From: JACJXF01 sp964349045
Lineage (GTDB): Bacteria; Bacteroidota; Bacteroidia; Bacteroidales; GCA-2748055
Assembly (NCBI GenBank): GCA_964349045.1
Contig: CAYGFI010000075.1
Coordinates: forward strand, 1 to 22,172
Length of the DNA stretch: 22,172 nucleotides
Direction: 5' to 3'
Each line of letters starts with the position of its first letter. The stretch's first letter is position 1. The position numbers and the translations under genes are program-made. The notes beneath the pieces are model-generated. The model did not search any database, had not been told where the DNA came from, and saw only the letters and a program-made list of their open reading frames with translations. Positions 6,623 to 14,580 of this stretch are shown here, one piece after another.

Positions 6623-7307
6623 CGAAGCTTGCAATTACTCCCCCGAGATTTGTTTTCATATAAACGCTTACAGGAACACCAATATAACCCACATACGATC
6701 TGGTGCCTGATGTAACGTCTATTATTCGGGCTGCGCGGACTTTTGCCTTAGAACCTGAGTTTGCTTTAACATAAGTATCTTCAGCATGTAGTTTATATGC
6801 CGAATAAGTTGCACCCGTTTGGACTGTGATATTCTGCTGGTTTGTTCTTCCTGAGAATACAAGTATAGCGCCCTGTTTTACATCAGCCCCGAGGGATTTA
6901 ACATTCAGATCAAATTCCATTTTTGCCCCTGACCGGGCTGTAAAACTAATTTTTTCACTTGTAAAAGTCTCAGGAGAGACCAGAAGAGCATTGGCTGCAA
7001 CTGAAATATCTGAAAGGACAGAATAATAAACCTTAACTTTAATAACAGCATTTTTATCCGTATCGGTCTTTAGACGTACACTCAGTGTATTGTTTTTAAC
7101 TTCTGTTATAATGTTTTCTGCAAGCTGATCGCTTGCGAACAGTTCGATTCGTGATGTATCAGATTTATAAAGTTCCGCCCTCATTTTTCCAATAATACTC
7201 AAACTCTGAAAAGGAGTAAGAGAACGGGTTATTGTATCCTGAGCGCCCAACATCAGAGTATATGCTAAAAGTCCTATTATTAAGAAACTCTTTATGAAAG
7301 AATTCAT
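6594..7307 (-). CDS. Exported GIN-domain (DUF2807) protein
   Basis: A 237-residue protein with an N-terminal signal peptide (about 1-22, ending LMLGAQ), so it is exported to the periplasm or surface. The rest is a repetitive beta-structure typical of the head-GIN/DUF2807 family: SLSIIGKMRAEL, a DTSRIELFAS strand, NTLSVRL, VKVYYSVLSDISVAANA, SISFTARSGAKMEFDLNV-like strands and VTSGTRSYVGY. The family is common in Bacteroidota and often annotated as putative auto-transporter adhesin; its function is not established. The stop codon lies inside the ispD coding sequence (29-nt convergent overlap). Its promoter should lie in the 318-bp region shared with the TetR gene, where TTTAA-type boxes cluster. 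Confidence 0.85.
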   Translation of the reverse strand: MNSFIKSFLIIGLLAYTLMLGAQDTITRSLTPFQSLSIIGKMRAELYKSDTSRIELFASDQLAENIITEVKNNTLSVRLKTDTDKNAVIKVKVYYSVLSDISVAANALLVSPETFTSEKISFTARSGAKMEFDLNVKSLGADVKQGAILVFSGRTNQQNITVQTGATYSAYKLHAEDTYVKANSGSKAKVRAARIIDVTSGTRSYVGYIGVPVSVYMKTNLGGVIASFANEEAVFEE

Positions 7308-7564
7308 TTTATATTTAGTTTAAAGTTTATAAAAATCATAATAATTACAATTATCCACAAAAACCGTGCAATTGTATTCTATAAGTATATGTTTTGGTAA
7401 TTATTTCCTTTAGTGCAATTAAAGAAACGTGTTGTTTAGTCCTTTTCTTTCCATTTTAACACGACTTGAAAACTGTTTAATGTTTTAATCAAAAGGTTTA
7501 ACAATCGTTTAACATGCCCAATAAAAATTTGACATATATTTGGCCGCGTAAAATATTTATACTT

Positions 7565-7594
7565 TGGAAACAATTTACACAAAAAAAGTTTCCA
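7565..7594. promoter_or_regulatory. Candidate TetR operator (inverted repeat)
   Basis: TGGAAAC (7565-7571) and GTTTCCA (7588-7594) are perfect 7-bp inverted arms separated by 16 bp. The repeat ends 16 bp before the -7 box of the TetR gene, so a bound repressor would cover the -33 region. TetR-family proteins commonly bind such sites next to their own genes; assignment to this regulator is inferred. Confidence 0.4.
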
Positions 7595-7610
7595 TATTAA
7601 ATGAGTTGTA

Positions 7611-7618
7611 TATCTTTG
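7611..7618 (+). promoter_or_regulatory. -7 promoter box of the TetR-efflux cluster
   Basis: TATCTTTG matches TAnnTTTG exactly and ends 7 nt before the TetR ATG at 7626. The mRNA would have almost no leader. Confidence 0.55.
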
Positions 7619-7625
7619 TTCCGCA

Positions 7626-8270
7626 ATGGAAAAAATCAACGACATATTATTTAAGGTTGCCAGCCTTTTCAGGAAGTATGGGATAAAGAGCATTACCATG
7701 GATGATATTTCCAGGGAATTGGGAATATCAAAAAAGACATTATATCTGTATTTTACTGATAAAACAGACCTTGTTAATAAGGTTACCGATTTCGAAATTG
7801 ATAGAATCAAAGAGTGTTTCGTATCGGTGACTGCTTTTGGAACGAATGCAATTTCAGAATTATTCGAGGTAAACCGTTTTATGATAGAGATGATGAAGAG
7901 AAATAGCCCATCCTTCGAGTATGACCTGAAAAAATATTACCCTGATATTTTTCAAAAGGTATTGCTTAACCGCAGAAAAGGGATGATTGATTCAGTTCTG
8001 GCTAATCTCAGGAGAGGGAAGGAAGAAGGTCTGTACCGTGCTGAGCTTAAAGAAGATATCATTACAAAGCTCCAGATTTCGCGACTTGAGAACATTTATA
8101 GTGATGTGATGTTCAAAATTGAAGATTATGGTGCAGAAAATATTTTCAAGGAAATGTTTATTTATCATATCCGGGGAATCGCAAATGAAGCAGGTATAAA
8201 ATACCTTGAGGGGAATATTCACAAGTTCGATTATTCAGAGAAGGAGATTTTTAAGGATAAACAGGGATAA
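7626..8270 (+). CDS. TetR/AcrR-family transcriptional regulator
   Basis: A 214-residue one-component regulator. The N-terminal TetR DNA-binding domain covers about 5-52, with helix-turn-helix residues ITMDDISRELGISKKTLYLYF (about 23-43). The rest is an all-helical ligand-binding and dimerisation domain without recognisable ligand motifs. It stands first in front of an RND efflux operon in the same direction. The expected role, from family knowledge, is ligand-relieved repression of its own gene and the efflux genes. An inverted repeat upstream (7565-7594) is a candidate operator. The ATG at 7626 directly precedes the domain and follows a -7 box by 7 nt. Confidence 0.92.
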   Translation: MEKINDILFKVASLFRKYGIKSITMDDISRELGISKKTLYLYFTDKTDLVNKVTDFEIDRIKECFVSVTAFGTNAISELFEVNRFMIEMMKRNSPSFEYDLKKYYPDIFQKVLLNRRKGMIDSVLANLRRGKEEGLYRAELKEDIITKLQISRLENIYSDVMFKIEDYGAENIFKEMFIYHIRGIANEAGIKYLEGNIHKFDYSEKEIFKDKQG

Positions 8271-8318
8271 TTAATTATAAGATATGAATTTTGGAACCTA
8301 AATGTTTATTTGGGGTTC

Positions 8319-8327
8319 AGGAGGTGA
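8319..8327 (+). promoter_or_regulatory. Perfect Shine-Dalgarno sequence upstream of a leader ORF
   Basis: AGGAGGTGA is complementary over nine bases to the usual bacterial 16S rRNA 3' end. It lies 8 nt before an ATG at 8336 that opens a 19-codon ORF. No other gene start in this window shows a comparable sequence. Confidence 0.6.
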
Positions 8328-8335
8328 AGTTTTAG

Positions 8336-8395
8336 ATGTTGTTTTTAATACTAATACATATATACAAATCAGAATCTATTTTAACATATTTATGA
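8336..8395 (+). CDS. Candidate 19-residue leader peptide coupled to the tolC-like gene
   Basis: A short ORF of 19 codons. The peptide begins MLFLILIHIY and ends LTYL: hydrophobic at first, polar later. It is preceded by the only strong Shine-Dalgarno sequence in the window. Its TGA (8393-8395) overlaps the ATG (8392-8394) of the outer-membrane channel gene in an ATGA junction, the classic translational-coupling arrangement. It could act as a regulatory leader peptide or just deliver ribosomes to the channel gene. No homologue is recognised, and chance occurrence is possible because the DNA is AT-rich. Confidence 0.45.
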   Translation: MLFLILIHIYKSESILTYL

Positions 8396-9792
8396 CAACG
8401 ATAAGAAAATCTGTTTTTACTCTCGGAATGCTGTTTCTTTTAATTGGAATATGGGCTCAGGAAAAGCCCGACACACTGAAACTTTCGGTTATGGATGCAC
8501 AAAATTATGCATTGGAATTTAACCGGTCTGTTCAGTCTTCCAAAATTGATATTGAAATAGCAAAAAAAGTAGTCATGGAGACTACTGCCATCGGATTACC
8601 GCAATTTGCTGTTACAGCAAATTATCAGCACATTTTTGTGGTACCGGAGCTGAGCTTTCCGGTCACAGGATATACACAAACAGAACTAATACCAGCCACA
8701 CCCGTTGAAGGACTTGAACAATTTCAAAGTATTGGTGGCTTAAATCAATATCTTTATACCGGTCCCGGAATTCCTTTAGGGACAAAGGATAATACAACTT
8801 TCAACTTCACTTTAAGTCAGCTTATTTTCAGCGGTGAATATATTGTTGGGCTACAGGCTGTAAAAATTTTCAAAGAAGTATCCGAAAAGGCCTATTTAAA
8901 ATCGGAACTTACCACTAAAGAGTCGGTAGCAACCTCATATTACCTGTTGCTTGTGTTACAGGAAAACCTCAGAGTTTTAAAGCAAAGTGTTGAACTTATG
9001 GATAAAACCTACGGTGAAATTGAACAGATGAATCTCCAGGGCTTTGTTGAAGATACTGATGTTGATCAGCTTAAAATCAATAAATCCAACCTGCAGAACC
9101 TTATTCAATCCCTTCATGGACAATATAATGTAGCACAGAAATTATTGAAATTCCAGCTTGGACTCGATTTTACTCAGCCGCTTGAATTAACTGAAAATCT
9201 TGATGGCATCGTTAATCAAAGCAATTTCCAATATCTTTTCCCGGGAGGTTTTACGGTCGGTAGCAGTATAGATTATAGAATCATGGAAAACCAGGTTCAA
9301 CTTCAATCGGCAAATCTACGCCGCGCCCAATCAATGTATCTTCCAACCATTGCCGGCTTTTACCAGCACCAGGAAATGACGAATGAACCTGCTTTCAATT
9401 TTCAGCCCAAGGATGTTCTCGGGGTATCTTTGAATTTACCCATTCTTACCAGTGGACAAAGGTTATCGAAAGTTTCGCAAGGGAAACTGAATCTTGAGAA
9501 AGCTGTTTTAAGTAAAGAAATGGCAGAGCAATCCCTTATCATGGAGTATGAAACTGCTAAAAATGCATACCAGACAGCTTACCTGAACTTCAGCAATAAT
9601 AAAGAAAGCCTGGTTTTGAGTGAAAAAATATACAATAAAAATATAGTCAAATTTAAGGAAGGAGTAGCTACAAGCCTTGACCTTACTCAAAGTCAGAGCC
9701 AGTACCTTACGGCAGAATCGAATTATTACAATTCCATAATTGCTCTTTTACAGGCAAAAGCTAAGATGGATCGCATTCTTGCAACAAATTAA
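8392..9792 (+). CDS. TolC-family outer-membrane efflux channel
   Basis: A 466-residue outer-membrane factor forming the exit duct of the tripartite efflux pump encoded here. A signal peptide spans about residues 1-22 (TTIRKSVF basic region, LGMLFLLIGIWA core). Two OEP repeats follow, at about 30-240 and 265-460, made of long helices with beta strands between them. Typical segments are LSVMDAQNYALEFNRS, FNFTLSQLIFSGEYIVGL, EDTDVDQLKINKSNL, LPTIAGFYQHQ and GVATSLDLTQSQSQYLTAES. An in-frame ATG at 8302 would add 30 residues before the signal peptide and was rejected; the ATG at 8392 gives a normal signal sequence. The gene lies 121 nt behind the TetR gene and 39 nt before the adaptor gene. Translation may be coupled to the short ORF at 8336-8395. 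Confidence 0.93.
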   Translation: MTTIRKSVFTLGMLFLLIGIWAQEKPDTLKLSVMDAQNYALEFNRSVQSSKIDIEIAKKVVMETTAIGLPQFAVTANYQHIFVVPELSFPVTGYTQTELIPATPVEGLEQFQSIGGLNQYLYTGPGIPLGTKDNTTFNFTLSQLIFSGEYIVGLQAVKIFKEVSEKAYLKSELTTKESVATSYYLLLVLQENLRVLKQSVELMDKTYGEIEQMNLQGFVEDTDVDQLKINKSNLQNLIQSLHGQYNVAQKLLKFQLGLDFTQPLELTENLDGIVNQSNFQYLFPGGFTVGSSIDYRIMENQVQLQSANLRRAQSMYLPTIAGFYQHQEMTNEPAFNFQPKDVLGVSLNLPILTSGQRLSKVSQGKLNLEKAVLSKEMAEQSLIMEYETAKNAYQTAYLNFSNNKESLVLSEKIYNKNIVKFKEGVATSLDLTQSQSQYLTAESNYYNSIIALLQAKAKMDRILATN

Positions 9793-9831
9793 CATAATTA
9801 AACAAATAACAATACCATTAATTTTTAAGAA

Positions 9832-10953
9832 ATGAACTTATTGAATTTTAAAGCAGCCGGTCTTATTATTATCATGACTGTTGTTTCGTGCAGCAGTAAT
9901 AAGCAAGACCAACTTAATGCGTTGAAGGGAAAACATGATAAAATAACAGAACAGATAAGTATCCTTGAAAGGGAAATCGCCGCAGGTGATACAAATAGGG
10001 TTATTGAAGGAATTTCGACAAAAATTGCCGTTAAAGAATTGAAGTCGGAAGGATTTAATCATTTTATTGAAGTACAGGGAAGGCTCGACGGGGAAGAGAA
10101 TCTTGGCATAAGTGCGAAAGTTCCGGGCACGGTTGAAGCAATTTATGTGCGTATGGGTGATAAAGTTTCGACCGGAAAGGTTTTAGCTAAACTAGATGAT
10201 GCAGTTCTTCAGCAGAGCCTGAAGCAAATGACAGACAATCTGGTTTTTGTTAGTGATATCTATGAGAAGCAAAAGAACCTTTGGGAACAGAAAATCGGTT
10301 CTGAAATACAGTATCTATCAGCGAAAAACAGTAAGGAATCACTTGAAAATAGTATCAAAACACTACAGGATCAGATTAATATGATGCGAATTGTTTCTCC
10401 CATTAACGGAACGGTTGAAGAAGTTGCCATAAAAATCGGTCAATCAGTTGGTCCCGGGTTTCCAATTTTCAGGGTAGTTAATTTCGGTTCAATGAAAGTT
10501 GTTGCCGATATTGCTGAATCATATAGTTCAAAGATAAATGTGGGAGACGAGGTTATCGTTCAGTTTCCTGATTTGCAGAAGGAGATAAAGGCAAAAATTT
10601 CTTCCGCAAGTAAATATATCGGAGCTCAAAACCGCACTTTTCAGATTGAAGTTTTGATGAAGCCTGAATTTAACAACTTCAAGGCCAATATGATTGCCAT
10701 CCTTAAGATAAATGACTACCGCGCAGAAAACGCAATCTCTTTACCTGTCAATCTTTTACAAAACGATAAGAATGGTAGCTTCGTGTTTGTTGCAGAAAAA
10801 GGGAATCCTTCCTATATAGCCAGGAAATACCCGGTTAAAACAGGACAGACTTATAATGGGATGGTTGAGATTACCGAAGGGCTAAAGGCCGGAGATCTTT
10901 TAGTATCTGCCGGTCAGCTTGACCTTCAGGATGGAGAATCGATCAGGTTTTAA
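9832..10953 (+). CDS. RND efflux periplasmic adaptor, lipoprotein (membrane-fusion protein)
   Basis: A 373-residue adaptor linking the RND pump to the TolC-like channel. The N-terminus is a lipoprotein signal with lipobox VVSC and lipidated Cys20, followed by a helical stretch (about 22-52). The lipoyl-like domain is split: first half VEAIYVRMGDKVSTGKVLAKLD (about 101-122), second half SPINGTVEEVAIKIGQSVG (about 189-207). A short alpha-hairpin lies between them (about 124-184), shorter than in AcrA-length hairpins. Beta-barrel and membrane-proximal domains complete the protein (about 215-373), including PVNLLQNDKNGSFVFV and EITEGLKAGDLLVSAGQLDLQDGE. It lies 39 nt after the channel gene and 21 nt before the pump gene, clearly one operon. 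Confidence 0.94.
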   Translation: MNLLNFKAAGLIIIMTVVSCSSNKQDQLNALKGKHDKITEQISILEREIAAGDTNRVIEGISTKIAVKELKSEGFNHFIEVQGRLDGEENLGISAKVPGTVEAIYVRMGDKVSTGKVLAKLDDAVLQQSLKQMTDNLVFVSDIYEKQKNLWEQKIGSEIQYLSAKNSKESLENSIKTLQDQINMMRIVSPINGTVEEVAIKIGQSVGPGFPIFRVVNFGSMKVVADIAESYSSKINVGDEVIVQFPDLQKEIKAKISSASKYIGAQNRTFQIEVLMKPEFNNFKANMIAILKINDYRAENAISLPVNLLQNDKNGSFVFVAEKGNPSYIARKYPVKTGQTYNGMVEITEGLKAGDLLVSAGQLDLQDGESIRF

Positions 10954-10974
10954 ACCACAGCAAAGTTTCTATAA

Positions 10975-13900
10975 ATGGAAAAAAAGTTTAAAGAATTTGG
11001 CCCAACCAGCTGGGCGATAGACAACAAGACCAGTATTTATGTGTTGGCCGTTATAATTGCAATATTTGGGATCTACAGTTACAGGGCTATTCCCAAAGAA
11101 CAGATACCCGATATCGTTATACCTTATATTATAGTTAACACCGTTTATCCGGGTACTTCCCCTGCTGATATTGAGAACCTTATAACACGGCCCCTGGAAA
11201 CTAACCTCAAATCGATAAACGGTGTGAAGGTCATAAACAGCACTTCAGTTCAGGATTTTTCGTCAATTGTGGTTGAATTCCGCACCGGAGTTGCAATTCC
11301 AGATGCCAAGCAGAAGGTAAAAGACGGTGTTGATAAATCTAAAAAAGATTTACCATCCGATTTAATATCTGACCCTGATGTCAGGGATATTGATCTTTCT
11401 GAAATACCCATAATGTATATTAATATTTCCGGTGATTACGGTCTGGATAAGTTAAAGAAATATGCCGATATGCTTGAGGACCGGATTGAAGGATTACCGG
11501 AAATAACCCGTGTGGATATTGTTGGAGCCCTGGACCGTGAAATCCAGGTAAATATTGATATGTTCAAATTGCAGGCAACCGGTTTGACACTGATGGATAT
11601 CAATCGGATGATCAGCGCTGAAAATGTTACCATATCAGGAGGGAACATTGAAATGAATGGTATGGACCGCTCACTGAGGGTTGTTGGTGAGTTTGAAAAT
11701 TTAGAGACGCTTAAAAATATTGTTGTAAGTTCGGCCACCGGCGCTCAGGTATATCTGAAAGATGTGGCTGATATCAGAGACACTTATGCCAGGCAGGAAA
11801 GTTATTCAAGATTGAATGGTGAAAACGTTATCACGATAAACATCATCAAGAAGAGCGGTCAGAACCTTCTCGATGCATCGGATAAAATTAAAATCATTAT
11901 CAACGATCTTCAGAAGGTAAAATTTCCAACCGATCTCAAAGTTACTATTACAGGAGATCAATCGAAATTTACCCGAACCACTCTTACAGACCTGAATAAC
12001 ACTATCATTATTGGTTTTATCCTGGTAACCCTTGTTTTAATGTTTTTCATGGGATTCACAAATGCCGTTTTTGTTGCGTTATCCGTTCCCTTATCAATGG
12101 CATTGGCTTACATTATTCTTCCTACCATTGGATTTACAATGAACATGCTGGTAATGTTTTCCTTTATTTTCGCCCTGGGGATTGTGGTTGACGATGCCAT
12201 CGTGGTTATTGAAAACACGCACAGGATTTTTAGGAAGACCAATACAGATATTGCTACAGCCGCGAAATTTGCCGCAGGAGAGGTGTTCGTACCGATTTTA
12301 TCAGGAACACTTACAACCCTGGCTCCATTTTTCCCCCTGGCTTTCTGGCCGGGGGTTACGGGAAAATTCATGTTTTTCATTCCCGTAACGATTATAATAA
12401 CCCTGTTCATGTCACTGCTCGTAGCTTATATTTTAAATCCTGTTTTTGCAGTTTCATTCATGAAACCTAACGAGGAAGAAATTCAAACGCTCAGCAGGAA
12501 AAGAATTTTCACCACGGGAGGTGTTATTATTGGGATCGGAGCCATTATACACATGGCATCATACCCGGCATTTGCCAACCTGATAATATTCCTGGGAGTA
12601 TTTTTCCTGTTTCATAATTTTTATGGATTCAAGATTTTACTTCATTTCCAGCATGCTGTAATTCCAAAGACTTTACAGAAATACGAGCAACTTCTTCAAT
12701 GGATATTGAAAGACCGCAGACCCTATTTCTTGCTGGTAAGCCTGGTGCTGGCCCTGTTTTTTACCTTCATTTTATTAGGGCTTACAAAACCTGATGTGGT
12801 ATTTTTTCCCGATAATGATCCCAATTCAATCCATGCTTTGGTAAAAATGCCGGTTGGTACAAGTGTGGATGTAACGGATTCAGTTACAACCCTGGTTGAA
12901 AACAGGATTCTCGGTGTTCTTGAAACACAACCAAAAATTGTTGAATCGGTAATTACCAATGTTGCACTTGGAGCATCTGATTCACCGTTTGAAGGAGGTA
13001 TTAAAACCTCAAATAAAGGGAAAGTTACGGTGAATTTTGCTGAGTTTGCCGCACGGAAAGGAGTTAAGACAGAACCTTTTATTAACATGTTCCGTGAGGC
13101 CCTTAAAGATATCCCCGGAGCTGAAGTTACTGTTGGAAAAGAAAACATGGGACCGCCAACCGGAAAGCCTTTAAATATTGAAATGACAGGCGATGACCTG
13201 GATGAATTAGTTGTGACTACAAATCGTTTTATACGATACATTGATTCTCTGATTATTCCGGGGATTGAAGAATTAAAAATTGATTTTGATAACACCAAGC
13301 CTGAGATTCTGGTTGAGATTGACCGTATCCGGGCTAACCGGGAGGGAATTTCAACAGGTCAAATCGGGCAGGAATTACGTTTTGCCATTTTTGGTCTGGA
13401 GAGTTCCAAGTTTCGTGTGGCAGAAGATCAGTATCCTATACAACTCAGGTTTCAGGAAGATCAAAGAAATAACATTGATCGCCTGCTAAATTCAAAAATC
13501 ACCTATCGTGATATGAACACCGGACTTGTAAGGCAGATCCCATTAAGCGCAGTTTGCAGGGTTAGTTATCCCAATTCTTACGGTGGGATTAACCGTAAAG
13601 ATGCCCGGAGGATCATAAACATTTCCTCAAATGTCATCTCAGGATATAATGCTAATCAGATTATTGGGAGGATTAATAAGGCTATTCCCCAGTTTTCAAA
13701 ACCTGAGACAGTTGATATTAACATTACCGGTGAACAGGAAGCACAGAAGGAATCGAGTGATTTTCTCAGTAAGGCTATGCTTTTTTCACTCTTTCTGATC
13801 ATGTTCATTCTCATTACACAGTTTAACTCCCTCTCAAAACCAATCATTATTATTACAGAGGTTATCTTCAGCATAATCGGAGTACTTCTTGGATTTATCA

Positions 13901-14367
13901 TTACAGGAATGCCTATTTCCATTACCATGACAGGTATGGGTATTGTGGCTCTTGCCGGTATTGTAGTCCGGAATGGAATTTTGCTTGTAGAGTTTACCGA
14001 TAAGCTTATTGAAAAAGGTATGAAGACCAGAGAAGCTATTATCGAAGCCGGGAAAACCCGAATAACTCCGGTGATGCTAACGGCCACTGCCGCAATTCTG
14101 GGACTTCTGCCACTTGCGATTGGGTTTAATATAGATTTTGTTGGGTTGTTAAGGAGTTTTGAACCTCACATTCATTTTGGCGGGGATAATGTCATGTTTT
14201 TCGGACCCTTATCCTGGACAATTATTTTTGGTCTGGCCTTTGCCACTTTCTTAACCTTGATTTTTATCCCCGTGATGTATTATATTATGTATGCCGGACA
14301 GGTTTATGTTAAACGTAAAACCAAGCAGTTCCGATCATCTAAGTCAGACTTTAAGGATTTAGTATAA
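10975..14367 (+). CDS. RND-family efflux transporter permease (AcrB/HAE1-like)
   Basis: A 1130-residue proton-driven inner-membrane pump. TM1 is at about 20-38, a first porter domain follows, then a TM2-TM6 block at about 340-490. TM4 carries the proton-relay pair Asp406-Asp407 in GIVVDDAIVVIENT. TM7 starts near 585, a second porter domain follows, then TM8-TM12 with GIVVRNGILLVEF. There Arg999 takes the place of the Lys usual in AcrB-like TM10. NTVYPGTSPADIENLITRPLE near the N-terminus is family-typical. It is about 80 residues longer than AcrB; much of the extra lies between TM6 and TM7, where two further hydrophobic stretches occur (515-530, 533-550). The substrate is probably organic or amphiphilic rather than metal, but this cannot be shown. 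Last gene of the TetR-TolC-adaptor-pump cluster. Confidence 0.95.
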   Translation: MEKKFKEFGPTSWAIDNKTSIYVLAVIIAIFGIYSYRAIPKEQIPDIVIPYIIVNTVYPGTSPADIENLITRPLETNLKSINGVKVINSTSVQDFSSIVVEFRTGVAIPDAKQKVKDGVDKSKKDLPSDLISDPDVRDIDLSEIPIMYINISGDYGLDKLKKYADMLEDRIEGLPEITRVDIVGALDREIQVNIDMFKLQATGLTLMDINRMISAENVTISGGNIEMNGMDRSLRVVGEFENLETLKNIVVSSATGAQVYLKDVADIRDTYARQESYSRLNGENVITINIIKKSGQNLLDASDKIKIIINDLQKVKFPTDLKVTITGDQSKFTRTTLTDLNNTIIIGFILVTLVLMFFMGFTNAVFVALSVPLSMALAYIILPTIGFTMNMLVMFSFIFALGIVVDDAIVVIENTHRIFRKTNTDIATAAKFAAGEVFVPILSGTLTTLAPFFPLAFWPGVTGKFMFFIPVTIIITLFMSLLVAYILNPVFAVSFMKPNEEEIQTLSRKRIFTTGGVIIGIGAIIHMASYPAFANLIIFLGVFFLFHNFYGFKILLHFQHAVIPKTLQKYEQLLQWILKDRRPYFLLVSLVLALFFTFILLGLTKPDVVFFPDNDPNSIHALVKMPVGTSVDVTDSVTTLVENRILGVLETQPKIVESVITNVALGASDSPFEGGIKTSNKGKVTVNFAEFAARKGVKTEPFINMFREALKDIPGAEVTVGKENMGPPTGKPLNIEMTGDDLDELVVTTNRFIRYIDSLIIPGIEELKIDFDNTKPEILVEIDRIRANREGISTGQIGQELRFAIFGLESSKFRVAEDQYPIQLRFQEDQRNNIDRLLNSKITYRDMNTGLVRQIPLSAVCRVSYPNSYGGINRKDARRIINISSNVISGYNANQIIGRINKAIPQFSKPETVDINITGEQEAQKESSDFLSKAMLFSLFLIMFILITQFNSLSKPIIIITEVIFSIIGVLLGFIITGMPISITMTGMGIVALAGIVVRNGILLVEFTDKLIEKGMKTREAIIEAGKTRITPVMLTATAAILGLLPLAIGFNIDFVGLLRSFEPHIHFGGDNVMFFGPLSWTIIFGLAFATFLTLIFIPVMYYIMYAGQVYVKRKTKQFRSSKSDFKDLV

Positions 14368-14412
14368 GTATATCAAATCATTGGTGTCCGGGAAATATAG
14401 AAATTCTATTTA

Positions 14413-14504
14413 GAGATTCTTCCTTCGTCAGAATGACAGTCGTTTATGTTACCATCTCCCATAACCCGAATTAGCTGGTCATTCAGGGCGAAGCGAGGAA
14501 TCTC
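14413..14504. repeat. REP/MITE-like imperfect inverted repeat
   Basis: The left arm (14413-14437) begins GAGATTCTTCCTTCG and ends GAATGAC. The right arm (14478-14504) begins GTCATTCAGGGCGAAG and ends GGAATCTC. They pair over about 25 bp with two small bulges around a 40-nt loop. The element fills much of the 213-bp gap after the pump gene. The GTCATTC...GCGAAGCGAGGAATCTC pattern resembles, from memory, dispersed repeats seen in many bacterial genomes. No transposase is present, so any mobility would be in trans. Confidence 0.65.
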
Positions 14505-14580
14505 ATTGGTACAACAGAGTAATTGTTGAGATATAGCTTATCTTTTTGTATTTTGTTCCCTTGTTAAAACACAGAGATTA

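Larger units (their letters stand above)
7308..7625. other. 318-bp divergent intergenic region, GIN-domain gene / TetR gene
   Basis: No gene is supported here. From left to right it holds an AT-rich leader for the GIN-domain gene and a 6-bp inverted repeat CGTGTT/AACACG (7428-7433, 7458-7463). Next come four TTTAA-type boxes at 7476, 7484, 7497 and 7508, the last two being TTTAACA 11 bp apart. The inverted repeat TGGAAAC/GTTTCCA (7565-7571, 7588-7594) and the TetR -7 box at 7611-7618 follow. A regulatory function is inferred. Confidence 0.6.

Noticed and set aside
7428..7463. CGTGTT/AACACG inverted repeat
   Set aside because: Only six pairs with a 24-nt loop; too weak to call a site separately.
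8302..8391. Upstream ATG extending the TolC-like protein by 30 residues
   Set aside because: It would place a non-signal sequence before a normal signal peptide that starts at 8392, and it overlaps the Shine-Dalgarno/short ORF region.
12723..13298. 191-codon antisense frame within the RND pump gene
   Set aside because: Low-complexity Ser/Thr/Val-rich translation typical of an antisense shadow; the sense gene is unambiguous.
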